Origin: JABDMH01 sp965223165
Lineage (GTDB): Bacteria; Bacteroidota; Bacteroidia; Chitinophagales; Saprospiraceae
Assembly (NCBI GenBank): GCA_965223165.1
Contig: CBDCVQ010000020.1
Coordinates: forward strand, 62,001-126,000
Reading direction: 5' to 3'
Length of the DNA stretch: 64,000 nucleotides
The notes below the pieces were generated by a model. It searched no databases. It was not told the DNA's origin and saw nothing but the letters and a program-made list of their open reading frames with translations. Below, piece by piece: positions 17,865-27,837 of the stretch. The first letter of the stretch is position 1, and every line of letters begins with the position of its first letter. Made by a program: the position numbers and the translations under genes.

Positions 17865-19832
17865 TTACATTTTCATCAAGCGGGCAGTGTATCTGATGGC
17901 ATTTTTAGAAAACTGTAGATAATAGGGTCCGTCGATTAAACCCTGCGCCAAAACTCGAATATTCGGTCGGTCAATGATCCCGGAGCGCAAGAGCTTGCCC
18001 ACCGCATCAAATAATTCAAAACGAAAACCCTCCATATCCGGCTCCGTCTGCAGATTAAATTCGTTGGAAAATGGATTGGGTATAATCTTAAACTTGCCTT
18101 TGCCGGTGGCAAATTTCACGACCTCGATCGGTGAAAAGGAAAAAGTACCGTCCTGGTCGACCATACGCAGGCGATAGACATTATCACCGTAGAGAGGAGC
18201 GTGATCGACAAACTCATAGCGTTCTCCCTGTGCTTCCCGGCCCCGCGCTTCGCGGCGCCCCAATGTGCGCCACTTGTCACCTACCATTCTTTTTTGGATC
18301 TCAAAATGATCGGCGTCGATCTCACTCTGCGTCACCCAGTGTAGAGCGATTTTATTTTGCGCCAACTTTCCTTCAAAATCCGACAGCACGATGGGCAACA
18401 GAGAGCTCAGATTAAAGACCGTCATAAAGGTGCCGGTCACCCCACGATCGTCGGTCGCAATCACCGTCATCTCCTGATACGCTAGACTTGGATCCGTATC
18501 GCCAAAGTTGATCATTAGCGCTCCCTGTGCAGGCACCTGCGGTCCGTTATAGATCTCACTTCCGTTGAGCAGTATCTGCACGTTGGAGAGCGTCAACTGA
18601 CCGTACAGATTGACGTCCAGATCCACCGCTACCTGTGCGGGCAGCTCGGGTGCGCTTTCGCCGGGGGGCGGGGGCATCTGAAACAAGATTTGTGGCGTCG
18701 ACTCCATCGCCACCGACGAGGGCGCCGATCTCGCCCGGCCGTAGGTATTATCGTGTACCCAGGTATTACCGCCATAATGCACGACCGCCTGCGAGGGGTT
18801 ACTATTGAAAAAATGGTTGTCATAAATCTCCACCAAGTCCCTGGGCACACCGCGAACCTTGACGTCCCGCGCTCCTGAGGCGGAGACATCGCCGGCCGCA
18901 TCCAGGATAAAGGTATTGTGATGGACCTTCATGACGTCGCCCGCGATGCGCTGACCGCGCGAGCTCTTGATAGACGCGTCGGCATGCATGTCGATACCAT
19001 GTCCGCCATCGTACCAGGGCTGCCAGGACGAAGGCGAGGCTTTGCGCACGATCTGATTATACCTGACCTCATAGCCGGTGCCAATATCCCCGCTGCCGGC
19101 CGTAGCATGCCAGATGTAGTGAATAATATTGGCCTCGATCAGCAGGGGCATCTCCGATTGATTGGAAACCACCACCGGATAGGCATGGACGTCGTGAATA
19201 AAATTGTGATGAATATGGGTACCCCGGCTACCACGCTGCACATTCACTCCATCCCGGTGAAAATTGGATATTTCACAATTATCAATTTCTACATGGTGGG
19301 CATGACGTACCACAATGGCAGCGGCATTGGACTTGGGGGTATCGTACGGCGGCACGGCAAAAGGCGATTGCTGATACGTGATTTCGTCAAAATCCTCATC
19401 GGGCCCCTTGATGCGGATACCGGTGATACGCGCATTATTTTTCGGCAGGAATATGCGTCCATATTCCGGCATATTGTCGTTGAAGACAAGGGGACCCGGT
19501 GACCCACTTGCACCGCGATCCCCTGCCAGGGTGACCCCCGGTGGAATTTCGATATCGGTAGTGCCCGTTAGATCAATGGATGCGGCTGATGCGATGTACA
19601 CCACCTGTCCGGATTCCGCTTGATCGAGGGCATTGAGCAACTCGCTCTTGGTGTCGACGGTAAAATCTCCCTGGGTATAGATATTAGAATATCCCGTTCC
19701 TCCTCCGACGGGGTTTCCCGTGGGATTGGTGGTAGCTCCTAGGGCTTCATTTCTGATCAAATAATTCGGGTACGCATAGGTAGATAGTGCGTTACATAAG
19801 AATACAACTAGGATGATGAAGATACCTCTCAT
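17865..19832 (-). CDS. Secreted parallel beta-helix protein (pectate lyase-like) with T9SS sorting domain
   Basis: 655 residues. Signal peptide 1-20 (ending STYAYP). Residues about 55-390 form a right-handed beta-helix: 'GQVVYIASAASIDLTG', 'PGVTLAGDRG', 'ARITGIRIKGP', 'HHVEIDNCEISNFHRDGVNVQ', 'THIHHNFIHDV' rungs with repeated Asn/His. This fold is shared by pectate lyases and related polysaccharide-active proteins; catalytic residues cannot be assigned. After an Ig-like stretch and a 'LPIVLSDFEGKL...LHWVTQSEIDADHFEIQK' module that commonly precedes sorting signals, the C-terminal 75 residues are a T9SS type A domain ('IIPNPFSNEF', 'LFDAVGKLL', 'GPYYLQ'). The mature protein is thus exported across the outer membrane. 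Alone in its unit. Confidence 0.88.
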   Translation of the reverse strand: MRGIFIILVVFLCNALSTYAYPNYLIRNEALGATTNPTGNPVGGGTGYSNIYTQGDFTVDTKSELLNALDQAESGQVVYIASAASIDLTGTTDIEIPPGVTLAGDRGASGSPGPLVFNDNMPEYGRIFLPKNNARITGIRIKGPDEDFDEITYQQSPFAVPPYDTPKSNAAAIVVRHAHHVEIDNCEISNFHRDGVNVQRGSRGTHIHHNFIHDVHAYPVVVSNQSEMPLLIEANIIHYIWHATAGSGDIGTGYEVRYNQIVRKASPSSWQPWYDGGHGIDMHADASIKSSRGQRIAGDVMKVHHNTFILDAAGDVSASGARDVKVRGVPRDLVEIYDNHFFNSNPSQAVVHYGGNTWVHDNTYGRARSAPSSVAMESTPQILFQMPPPPGESAPELPAQVAVDLDVNLYGQLTLSNVQILLNGSEIYNGPQVPAQGALMINFGDTDPSLAYQEMTVIATDDRGVTGTFMTVFNLSSLLPIVLSDFEGKLAQNKIALHWVTQSEIDADHFEIQKRMVGDKWRTLGRREARGREAQGERYEFVDHAPLYGDNVYRLRMVDQDGTFSFSPIEVVKFATGKGKFKIIPNPFSNEFNLQTEPDMEGFRFELFDAVGKLLRSGIIDRPNIRVLAQGLIDGPYYLQFSKNAIRYTARLMKM

Positions 19833-20416
19833 GATTAAATACGTTGATTGATTTCAAGTTTTGCGCCGACCATAATCGCGTCGGAATCCACTAGCTTGAA
19901 TGTGTATCAACTGCCATTTCACCCATTACACGGAGGGCAAAGCAGAGCCAGGACGGCGTATGCCGTTGGCTAGCACCTGACAAAGGATGGCCTAGAGGTG
20001 GGACTACCCGTCGGGCCCAATACAAAAGCGACTCATCAGGGATGAGCTATGGTTCGTAATTAAATCGAGAAAAATATGGCTCGATGGTGTGCATCGAATG
20101 CCAAGTGTGTCACCGCTGAAATTGGATGATGATTAGACAGAAGCAAGAATCGTGCAAATATTTTTGTCCTGCTTCCAAATAATTAACCACCCGGCTGTAA
20201 ATAAATTGTATTTGCTGATTAAAAAGGCGGGTCTTAACTTTCTTAGTGCTACTCGAGTCGCTCCCGATGATACCTGATTGTTCGATCATGTAGCCGACAG
20301 GCACCCTTCCTGCATCGATGTCGATGGGCGATTTTTGATGTAGCATGTAACTACTTGGAGGCTGCCACGTCTAAGGAGATTAGAAGTACTCGATTTCCTA
20401 CATCAAAAGCATAACT
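19833..20416. other. Intergenic region, no gene recognised
   Basis: 584 bases between divergent genes. A 78-codon minus-strand frame (20110-20346) has no features I recognise and I do not call it. A small hairpin CTCATC-AGG-GATGAG lies at 20032-20046. No repeat or RNA gene found. Confidence 0.4.
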
Positions 20417-21124
20417 ATGCGCTCACTTTACATTCTCTCGATATGCCTAATCTGCTGCACATTAGGCGGTTCAATGGCGTATGCCTCAGATGTCCGAGAT
20501 GAGATCACCAAAGAACTAAGTCCATTTAAGGAAGTGGTGTTCAATGGCAATTTTGATGTGACACTGATCCCCGGTTCCACCGAAAAGATGATCCTTGAAG
20601 GTCGGGACCGCTCACTGGAAGACATCAAGATCGTCGAAAAAGATGGCAAGGTGATCGTCAAGTACCGTGACGAGGACCGTTGGAGAGGGGGTCGAAGGGT
20701 CTTTATCAAGTTACACTATCGCACCCTGCATCGCTTGGAACTCAACGGCTTAAGCCACCTGGTCTGTGAGGGACCCATTCGATCGGCACAGCTGGACCTC
20801 GAGTGCAATGGCATCCGCGATCTCGTGCTCCCCCTGGAAGTAGGCACCTTCACCGCCCTCTTTCATGGGATAGGCCGCGCCTCGCTCTACGGCCGGGCAC
20901 AGACCGCTAACATCGAATACACAGGGATAGGAAACCTGCAGGCCTACGACCTGGTGACAGACGAGATGAAGGTGGCAAGCACGGGCATCGGCCGCATCGA
21001 AGTGCACGCCCAGAAGAAGTTGATCGTGTCGGCCACTGGCATTGGCAGCGTTAGATATCTGGGCGATCCCAAGATCAAGCGCCTCAACGGCTCGGGCATC
21101 GGCAAGATCAAGGCGGTGCGATAG
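20417..21124 (+). CDS. DUF2807 (head GIN domain) putative adhesin, secreted
   Basis: 235 residues. Signal peptide about 1-23 (MAYAS). The rest fits DUF2807: 'FKEVVFNGNFDVTLIPGSTEKMILEG' at the start, 'GKVIVKY', 'VFIKLHYRTLHRLELNG', then Gly-rich beta rungs 'TGIGNLQAYDL', 'ASTGIGRIEVHAQKKLIVSATGIGSVRYLGDPKI' ending in the family's usual 'GSGIGKIKAV'. DUF2807 proteins are predicted right-handed beta-solenoids on the Bacteroidota cell envelope; no enzymatic role is established. The rungs have roughly 20-residue spacing. Single-gene unit. Confidence 0.88.
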   Translation: MRSLYILSICLICCTLGGSMAYASDVRDEITKELSPFKEVVFNGNFDVTLIPGSTEKMILEGRDRSLEDIKIVEKDGKVIVKYRDEDRWRGGRRVFIKLHYRTLHRLELNGLSHLVCEGPIRSAQLDLECNGIRDLVLPLEVGTFTALFHGIGRASLYGRAQTANIEYTGIGNLQAYDLVTDEMKVASTGIGRIEVHAQKKLIVSATGIGSVRYLGDPKIKRLNGSGIGKIKAVR

Positions 21125-21306
21125 GTCCCACGGGCGGATTGGATCGGGGAGCTGCGGGGTGGCACAGTGGGTAGGCAGCGTCTTCGAGCCGTCACTCTAC
21201 CAGCTGCAGCGACGGACTCTTGGCCATACCCGTCAAAGTGCTTATCTTATAGAAGACCAAACGCTTGGTCCATCTCTCCCCGGACTTTTCTAAGCTAGAC
21301 CTCGCC

Positions 21307-21633
21307 ATGAAAAGGATACATTGGCCAACCTTGATACGATGGGTGGCCCGCATCAGTGGGACCATCGTGCTCCTGATCCCACTGATTGCGCTGGGACAAT
21401 GCGTGACCGGCGATCGCACCTTTTTGATGGACTGGCGCAACATCGTCCTCTACGTGGGCTTGATCCTGGGCTTGTCGATCGCGTACCGCCGAGAACTGAC
21501 CGGTGGGATTATCGTGACGCTTGGCGTACTTATCTCCGGATTTCTCCATCCCCTCATCCTGGCCCCGGGACTCTTTTACCTGCTTTCCTGGTTTTTGCAT
21601 CATCGGGCCGACCAGACATCCACGGACGCCTGA
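21307..21633 (+). CDS. Small membrane protein, four predicted helices
   Basis: 108 residues from the ATG at 21307; the frame opens 14 codons earlier but that portion is hydrophilic and overlaps the preceding spacer. Three to four hydrophobic segments: about 15-32, 42-57, 62-78 and 79-95, separated by a short 'YRRELTG' loop. The pattern resembles small DUF-type inner-membrane proteins common in Bacteroidota. It lacks motifs that suggest function. The next gene starts 108 bases downstream on the same strand. Confidence 0.6.
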   Translation: MKRIHWPTLIRWVARISGTIVLLIPLIALGQCVTGDRTFLMDWRNIVLYVGLILGLSIAYRRELTGGIIVTLGVLISGFLHPLILAPGLFYLLSWFLHHRADQTSTDA

Positions 21634-21741
21634 CTCGACGCGGGGCAAGATTAGAGAGACCCCACTGAGTGGCTATGCCCTCATCGGATTCGTTACTTTT
21701 GCGGTCTTAACGCACCGGCCAGAGATGAAGGCATCAGCGCA

Positions 21742-22839
21742 GTGACATACCACAGCACCAACAGCAGACCAAGGAAGGCAAGCTTTGTCAGAAAACTTCT
21801 GTCCATTTCGTTGCCTGCGTTCCTGATCACGCTGGTCGCCCTGGAAGTCCTACTGCGCTCCTGGATCGTGGCAGCCGAGTCTCCTCCGATCACCTATGAC
21901 CAGGAGCATCATTTGCTCAAACTCGACACCACGGGCCAGCGAACCGGGATGTTTAGTATGGGTCCCTTCGCACAAAAGGCGGCCTACTGGCACGTCAATA
22001 ATCATGGCTGGAATCACGCCCGGGACTACACCTTTGACAAGCGGTCCGGCCTACCGCGTGCCTGTCTGATTGGGGATTCTTACATCGAGGCCAAGCATGT
22101 ACATGTACAACACAGCTTGGGTACCCGACTCAATGAGGATCAGCACAAGTACGAAGTCTACAGTTTTGGTATCTCCGGAGCCCCGCTCTCCCAGTACCTG
22201 CACATGAGCAGATATGTCGTCCAACACTATGATCCGGACCTGCTCATATTTAATCTCCTGCACCACGACTTTGCCGAGAGTCTCCTGCAGTACAAGCGCA
22301 CCCCCCACTTCCTGCAGCTAGACTGGCACGGCTCGGCGATGCGAGAGATACCGCCGAGCCCTCCCGAGCGCATGACCCGATGGCTGCGTCACAGCGCCTT
22401 GATGCGATACCTATTTTTCAATCTCAATCTCTCTGCTACCTATCAGGAGCTTATCACCCGGGAAAAGCAGATTTTCAACGCAAATATTCCGGTCGCGGAG
22501 GTGGAACAAATCGCTGCGGAGCTACGAGCAGGCACCGACTATCTGATCTCCACGATAGCCAGCGAAAACAAGGATCGACGCGTCCTCTTCGTATTAGATG
22601 GCCCACGTCGGGACATCTATCAGGATCAGCTGGAGGAAAGCAGCGTGCAGTGGATCCACACCATGACGGCTGAAATCTGCCAAAAACATGGCGTCGACTT
22701 GTTGGATTTGACAGAGACGTTTGACCAACGCTTTCGCGCCGACGGACGTCCATTTAATTCTCGCTACGACTATCATTGGGACGAGTATGGGCACGAGGTG
22801 GTCGCTGAGCGACTAGCCGCATATCTGCGACGGAGGTAG
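21742..22839 (+). CDS. Membrane-anchored SGNH/GDSL-type hydrolase
   Basis: 365 residues starting at GTG 21742. One N-terminal membrane segment (about 17-38), then an extracytoplasmic SGNH-hydrolase-like domain. Block I 'ACLIGDSYIEA' places the nucleophile at Ser113, 'VYSFGISGAPLSQYL' supplies the Gly block, 'LLIFNLLHHDF' replaces the usual block III Asn motif, and 'YDYHWDEYGHEVVAERL' near the C-terminus carries the catalytic Asp-His. Such proteins act as O-acetyl esterases on polysaccharides or as acyl-transfer partners. The following DUF1697 gene begins 13-34 bases downstream. A second, diverged SGNH protein with the same anchor-plus-domain layout lies at 33872-34993. Confidence 0.75.
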   Translation: MTYHSTNSRPRKASFVRKLLSISLPAFLITLVALEVLLRSWIVAAESPPITYDQEHHLLKLDTTGQRTGMFSMGPFAQKAAYWHVNNHGWNHARDYTFDKRSGLPRACLIGDSYIEAKHVHVQHSLGTRLNEDQHKYEVYSFGISGAPLSQYLHMSRYVVQHYDPDLLIFNLLHHDFAESLLQYKRTPHFLQLDWHGSAMREIPPSPPERMTRWLRHSALMRYLFFNLNLSATYQELITREKQIFNANIPVAEVEQIAAELRAGTDYLISTIASENKDRRVLFVLDGPRRDIYQDQLEESSVQWIHTMTAEICQKHGVDLLDLTETFDQRFRADGRPFNSRYDYHWDEYGHEVVAERLAAYLRRR

Positions 22840-22851
22840 CGGGTGTGATCA

Positions 22852-23415
22852 ATGCCCCAACAACAAGTAAACATGAGGAAGCGGATAGCGATATTGCGAG
22901 GAATCAACGTGGGCGGAAAGCGAAGCGTATTGATGAAAGATCTTCGACAGCTCTTCGCACAGCTGGGCTTTCTGCAGATCTCCACCTATATCCAAAGTGG
23001 CAATGTCATCTTTACCCCATCCGAGCAAAGGTCAAACTCTGAGCTAGCTGGGAATATAGAAGAAGCCATGGCCAGGGAATTCAGCTTCTCCGTACCGGTC
23101 CTTGTCCGGTCAGTTGAGGAGCTGCAGCAGACGCTGCAAAACAATCCCTACTATCCGGACGTCGAAACCGACATTTCCAAACTGCATCTCACGATGCTAA
23201 AGGAAAAACCCCCGGCGGACAACATTAAGGAAATCGAGCGACATCGCTTTCCACCCGATGAATTTGTCATCGATGGCAGGGATGTTTTTATTCGCTGTGC
23301 CGGTAAATATCACGAGACCAAGCTCGGCAACCATTTCTTTGAAAAAAAATTAAAGGTGCCGGCGACGACTCGGACCTGGCGCACTGTGCTCAAGCTGGTG
23401 GAGTTGGCCGGTTGA
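22852..23415 (+). CDS. DUF1697 domain protein
   Basis: 187 residues (180 if translation begins at the second ATG, 22873, which gives the family-typical start 'MRKRIAILRGINVGGKRSVLM'). The DUF1697 pattern is complete: 'RGINVGG', 'FLQISTYIQSGNVIF', 'VPVLVRSVEELQQTL', and a C-terminal 'FEKKLKVPATTRTWRTVLKL'. DUF1697 proteins are small, cytoplasmic and widespread, with a ferredoxin-like fold seen in structures; their biochemical role is not established. Its spacing to the GDSL-type gene suggests cotranscription, but a functional link is not implied. Confidence 0.9.
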   Translation: MPQQQVNMRKRIAILRGINVGGKRSVLMKDLRQLFAQLGFLQISTYIQSGNVIFTPSEQRSNSELAGNIEEAMAREFSFSVPVLVRSVEELQQTLQNNPYYPDVETDISKLHLTMLKEKPPADNIKEIERHRFPPDEFVIDGRDVFIRCAGKYHETKLGNHFFEKKLKVPATTRTWRTVLKLVELAG

Positions 23416-23560
23416 CCGTCGGGTCCCCCAGCTATGAAGATGTAGTTTAGACCAAGGGCCCACGATCATCTATATTGCTCTGCCATAATTTTCGTCGAAA
23501 AAAGGACGCAAGGTCGGCTATAATCATGGCAGGCTCGGATAAAGACGCTTACATTCTAAA

Positions 23561-24859
23561 GTGATCGATGGTCGGTACCGATCGACGAGCGATCAAGGCA
23601 CCCACTTAAATCAGCAGCCCATGCTATCATCCGGATTCGTAAAGCCCGCTTTATCGATTAGACAGGTCGGCCGCCTGCGATTCTGGACGGGTATCATGCT
23701 GGGGATACTTATTGCCGTGGTCCTCACCAGTTTCTTCAATTACTCCCGTGAGGCGTTGCGGACGATGAGTTTTCTGCACGATCTGCACAACCTCCCGTTG
23801 CGTGATTTCCGCCGCTGGGATCTGTTTTTTGCCAGTTTTGCGACCAGCATAGGATTCGGATTTAGCATCATCTGCTGGATGTTGGGCAGCGGTCACCGGC
23901 ACGTCAGACGATACAAGAGACGGTACGCGGCCGCCAATGCCTGGTTTATCAATGTGGTCGCCTTCATGGTGATCACTCGACTGGGATCCCTGCTGGGGTT
24001 AATGCATCCGATCTTCAGTCTAACCGTACCCGATTTTGATGTGCTCAATCAAAATTGGGTAATGCTTATGCTGATCCCGGTCTGCATGTTCTTCGCCCAT
24101 TGGAATGTCGTCCGCCTGATTTACCGGACACACCGATGGATCTGGATTTCGGGACTGGGTTGTCTGACCACTGCGATGGGTCTCACACTCAGCATGACCG
24201 TAGACAGAAGCATTTTGAACGAGACCTATGCGGGTGCCCATCACGAACGTTTGACCTACATCGACGAAACATTTGATCAGGCTGCAAAACTAGGCGTTCC
24301 CTTTAACGAAGGACTTAAAAGCATACTGGCTCAGCAACGCAGCATAACCGCAGCAAAATTGGTGATCCGGTTGAGACAGGCTTTCCAGTCCACCCATCCC
24401 CTACCTCTAGACACCTTGCTCCTTCAGAAGATCGTCATACACAACCTCTCATCGACCCGCCTTTTTCGTCCCAAGATGGACGAGGCAGATGCCCATTGGC
24501 CCTACCCCCTGCCCAAAGAGATATACCACCAGATCGTGATTCGCCCGAAGGGAGATCCAGCGGTTCCTTTACTTTGTGAAATTCTTCGCGAACAAATATC
24601 CCTTCTTGCAGACGCATCTGCTCCGAGAGGCAGTGCATCCGAGCGGACGAACTATCAAAGAGAAAGATCGTACCACGCCCGGTATCTACTGTTGCGCAAT
24701 ACCACCATCCAAAGCCGACTGATCCAGGTCTGTGAGGCACTCCGGGAGGATGCCAGCTATGCCCGGTACCATCATCTCCTACCAAAGCCGGTATTCGCAG
24801 ACCCATGGCGTAATCAGGAGCAGCAAAAGATCGTGCTCGTGAAGCCACAGATCAACTAA
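23561..24859 (+). CDS. Membrane protein of unknown function, five helices plus C-terminal domain
   Basis: 432 residues; ATG at 23621 (residue 21) is an equally plausible start because the first 20 residues are polar. Predicted membrane helices at about 41-60, 88-108, 128-148, 166-186 and 192-213. A polar region of roughly 215 residues follows, probably helical, with 'RPKMDEADAHWPYPLPKEIYHQIV' in its middle. Arg-rich 'GHRHVRRYKRRY' between helices 2 and 3 suggests a cytoplasmic loop. I do not recognise the family. It ends 7 bases from the convergent Gfo/Idh/MocA gene. Confidence 0.65.
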   Translation: MIDGRYRSTSDQGTHLNQQPMLSSGFVKPALSIRQVGRLRFWTGIMLGILIAVVLTSFFNYSREALRTMSFLHDLHNLPLRDFRRWDLFFASFATSIGFGFSIICWMLGSGHRHVRRYKRRYAAANAWFINVVAFMVITRLGSLLGLMHPIFSLTVPDFDVLNQNWVMLMLIPVCMFFAHWNVVRLIYRTHRWIWISGLGCLTTAMGLTLSMTVDRSILNETYAGAHHERLTYIDETFDQAAKLGVPFNEGLKSILAQQRSITAAKLVIRLRQAFQSTHPLPLDTLLLQKIVIHNLSSTRLFRPKMDEADAHWPYPLPKEIYHQIVIRPKGDPAVPLLCEILREQISLLADASAPRGSASERTNYQRERSYHARYLLLRNTTIQSRLIQVCEALREDASYARYHHLLPKPVFADPWRNQEQQKIVLVKPQIN

Positions 24860-24866
24860 AACACCC

Positions 24867-26246
24867 TTACCGGCTCAGGCGATATCCCTCGGTGGTGACA
24901 AAATATTTGGCGATCATATTGGGTACCTCCCAATCGGGTAGGCGACCATCCTCCAGATACCGCAGGTATTTTTCCATGACCTGGCTAAAATGGGCTTCGT
25001 GCCCCACCTTGTAGCGATCGGGAATCTCCACGATCCAGCCCTCCCCACTGCGCGTCAGATCGAGGCCCGGGAACCGGTCTGCCAGCTTCGATGTTAGGAC
25101 GTCACTCAGTGCCTGCGCATAATTTGCCGAAACCTCCCCTACCGGCTCCACATAGAGGGTAGGCTGATAATTTTGCTCCGCCCCCTGACGAATCACCAGA
25201 TTGGCACGAGATCCCCGCATGATCGAATAGTGCGTGTCCTTGGCACCTTCGGGAGCTTCATAATTCCAGATGACGGACACTTTCGCATGCACCCCTCGTA
25301 CTTTGAAGAGGATTTCACCATTGGCGTACACCTGCAAGATCGAATCCTCATTTACGTCTTTGGCTAGGTAGGGCGGATAGGGTTCAAGTTTTGTGACTCG
25401 TTGAAACTCCGCGGGGGTAAGCTCTGTGGCCCACCGACGTGCCGACACCATCTCAATGTCCTGCTGATAATCCAGTGTCTGCTCCGGAAAGCACTCCCAA
25501 AACACCAAATCCACCAGATGCGTAGAGACATCGACGACACCCTCCCCTTGCTCGCTCACGTCAAAAAACCATCCGGGTCGCTGCAACGGCGCACCCGACA
25601 CGTACTTAAAAAAGTGATGCACACTTTCCTTGGTGATGGCAGGCTCATCCGGAGTACCCGGGGATAATTGCCCAAATATTTCTTCCACCTGCGAAAGTTC
25701 CTTTTGCATCATGGTGGTGATCTCATACCGCTCGGTCATGATGTCGTAGAGCAGCACGTCGTTGGCCGCGGCCGCCGCGAATGCTTCCTGCAAAAGGGCG
25801 AATTGATCCGGCGCGATGGCCATCGGTTTATCAGCCAGCACGTGGATACCGGCTTGCACCGCCCGATGGATATAGTTGGTCTTTTGCGAATTTTTGCCCG
25901 CGACGACCATCACATTACCCGGCCGGTCCGCAAGCATTTTCTCCAGGTAGTCCGCACCTTTGTACACCTTGGCCTCCCACCGGGTGGGATCTTCGGCGCG
26001 CTCATTGTAGCCTTGCACGCGCCGCAGGTGGTCTTCTACGTCGGGACCCTCCGGGGCATAAACATGCACCAGGGGGCTCACCTGGGCATACATTTTCTTT
26101 TGCACCAAACCCGCGTGAAAGTGTCCCGGGTCTACGGTCATAATTTTTACGGTCGATTCTTTATTCATCTCGTCGTCCGGAGATTTGTTGGCAGATTCGC
26201 AGGCCATCCAGAGGAGGCCCATCGTCAAATAGATCAGCTGCTTCAT
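24867..26246 (-). CDS. Lipoprotein of the Gfo/Idh/MocA oxidoreductase family
   Basis: 459 residues. Type II signal peptide with lipobox LWMAC, Cys16. The N-terminal half is a Rossmann domain of the Gfo/Idh/MocA family: 'VKIMTVDPGHFHAGLVQKK', 'NVMVVAGKNSQKTNYIHRAVQAGIHVLADKPMAI' with the expected Lys-Pro, and a C-terminal alpha/beta domain containing 'EGVVDVSTHLVDLVFW', where the catalytic His is expected. These enzymes act on sugars with a bound NAD(P); exported lipoprotein forms are frequent in Bacteroidota polysaccharide-degrading loci, where they may use a tightly bound cofactor. It is a stand-alone minus-strand gene. Confidence 0.87.
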   Translation of the reverse strand: MKQLIYLTMGLLWMACESANKSPDDEMNKESTVKIMTVDPGHFHAGLVQKKMYAQVSPLVHVYAPEGPDVEDHLRRVQGYNERAEDPTRWEAKVYKGADYLEKMLADRPGNVMVVAGKNSQKTNYIHRAVQAGIHVLADKPMAIAPDQFALLQEAFAAAAANDVLLYDIMTERYEITTMMQKELSQVEEIFGQLSPGTPDEPAITKESVHHFFKYVSGAPLQRPGWFFDVSEQGEGVVDVSTHLVDLVFWECFPEQTLDYQQDIEMVSARRWATELTPAEFQRVTKLEPYPPYLAKDVNEDSILQVYANGEILFKVRGVHAKVSVIWNYEAPEGAKDTHYSIMRGSRANLVIRQGAEQNYQPTLYVEPVGEVSANYAQALSDVLTSKLADRFPGLDLTRSGEGWIVEIPDRYKVGHEAHFSQVMEKYLRYLEDGRLPDWEVPNMIAKYFVTTEGYRLSR

Positions 26247-26364
26247 GACACAATGTATTAATTTGCTCGATCCAAAAAAAGGAAGGAAGCTACCTGGCTC
26301 GTGAACTCAGCAGCTCGAAGATCTCCGCCCACCCACGTGCCGCTGCGCAGCTCCCCGATCCACA

Positions 26365-26460
26365 AAACTCCTCAACTCACAACTCGGAACTCCTCAACTC
26401 AGAATTCGGAACTCCTCAACTCACAACTCCTCAACTCACAACTCTCTAACTCGGAACTGC
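26365..26460. repeat. Degenerate microsatellite of CTC(CTC)AACTCACAA units
   Basis: About 95 bases of repeated 'AACTCCTCAACTC', 'ACAACTC' and 'GGAACTC' blocks between two minus-strand genes. It stops almost exactly at the end of the downstream serine hydrolase gene (its stop codon lies at 26461-26463). Confidence 0.7.
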
Positions 26461-27732
26461 TCAAGGCAGATGATCCAAGACCCACCGGCTCACCTCCCGC
26501 CGCAGCGCCGTCACGGAATTATAAAATCCATCTGCGTTGACACCCAAATTTTGCCTATTGGTCAATAGGACGATGGACAGCTTTTTACTGGGTACAGCCA
26601 AGGCAAAAGTGCCGGTAAAACCGGTGTGCCCAAAGGCGCCAGCCGGCAAGTCATCGATCGGCAGCAAGTCAGCAGACATCAACCAACCCAGGCCCTGACC
26701 AAATCGGTCAGGCGTCAGAAAAGTATCGATGGTGCCGGGATCAAAGATGGTATGATCCCCGTACGTGCCCGCCTGCAGAAGCACTTGGAGCAATACCTGC
26801 AGCTCGTCGGCGGTGGAGAACAGGCCCGCATGGCCGGCCACGCCTTGAAAGGCATGAAAGGCATTGCCATCATTGACTTCGCCCACGAGTGTGTAGCGGC
26901 GCCAGCCGTCAAAGGACAGCGGATCCTCGTCGCAGCGGTAGCCAAAATCATCGTCGGCCACCATGCGCCGCTCAAAGGGATTGCCATGGGAAGTGGCCGC
27001 AAAGGGAGGTCCGGCCGAGGTGGGCACATAGGAAGTATGTCGTAGATCAAGTACCTCGTAGAGATGGTCGTGTAAGAAGTGCGGCAGGGGCTGTCCGGAG
27101 ACCACTTCGATGAGGTGGCCGAGCAGCATAAAGCCCAGGTCGCTGTAGTGCCGCTCCCGGCCGACCGGATAAGCGAGCCCCAACTCCCGGATGTATTGGT
27201 AGGCCTCGCTTGGATCTGATGCGTGGTAATACGTCGGCTTCCAGGGATGGAGGCCTGCCGTATGGGTCAGCAGATGACGCACGGTGATGCTATCCTTGGC
27301 GGGGCCGGAGAAGTCGGGCAGATAGTGACGCAGGGACTGATCCAGCACCAGCTTATCCGCATCGACTAGGAGCATCACCCCCATGGTGGTAGCAAAAACC
27401 TTGGTCAGTGAGGCCAGGTCAAAACGGTGGGCCGTGGTCATCGGCTCCGGTTGCGCCAAGCGATCCGGGCCGTAGGAAAATAATTGCGCATGGCCCATCG
27501 CCTGCGAATAGATGTGCTCTCCGTCCATCATCACCGACAAGACGACGCCTGGTACCAAGGGCGCCCGTACGGCTTGCTCCAGCAACGAGTCCAAGCCCCG
27601 CCCCAATTCCTCCCCCACGTCGTGGGTCGAGGGAGCGATCGAGGCACCGGCCGGCGCCTTACCCCGGCAAGCGACCAGCAGCAGGGTCAGAGCAACCCAC
27701 CCGGCGATAGCATAGCAGCCAGATCGTATCAT
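26461..27732 (-). CDS. Serine hydrolase, beta-lactamase/PBP4-like fold, lipoprotein
   Basis: 423 residues. Lipobox LLVAC at Cys22. All three motifs of class C beta-lactamase-like serine hydrolases are present: S-L-T-K with Ser108 and Lys111, Y-S-D at 196-198, and H-T-G at 369-371. 'VRHLLTHTAGLHPW' and 'GHLIEVVSGQPL' are also typical. These enzymes act as esterases, D-aminopeptidases or amidases; no specific substrate is readable. The 5-prime end lies next to an element-rich intergenic region that starts at about 27838. A second family member lies at 45371-46795. Confidence 0.92.
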   Translation of the reverse strand: MIRSGCYAIAGWVALTLLLVACRGKAPAGASIAPSTHDVGEELGRGLDSLLEQAVRAPLVPGVVLSVMMDGEHIYSQAMGHAQLFSYGPDRLAQPEPMTTAHRFDLASLTKVFATTMGVMLLVDADKLVLDQSLRHYLPDFSGPAKDSITVRHLLTHTAGLHPWKPTYYHASDPSEAYQYIRELGLAYPVGRERHYSDLGFMLLGHLIEVVSGQPLPHFLHDHLYEVLDLRHTSYVPTSAGPPFAATSHGNPFERRMVADDDFGYRCDEDPLSFDGWRRYTLVGEVNDGNAFHAFQGVAGHAGLFSTADELQVLLQVLLQAGTYGDHTIFDPGTIDTFLTPDRFGQGLGWLMSADLLPIDDLPAGAFGHTGFTGTFALAVPSKKLSIVLLTNRQNLGVNADGFYNSVTALRREVSRWVLDHLP

Positions 27733-27837
27733 CCGGAGAAGATGACAAAAAAATGGAAAACGACGAAGGTCAAGCCGGGTGCTCCCCAGTCGCAGGAGGC
27801 TGTCTGAATTACTGGCTCCATTCAGATCGTGACGTTA

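Noticed and set aside
20110..20346. 78-codon minus-strand reading frame
   Set aside because: No recognisable domain, isolated in a spacer; could be a fragment but not supportable.
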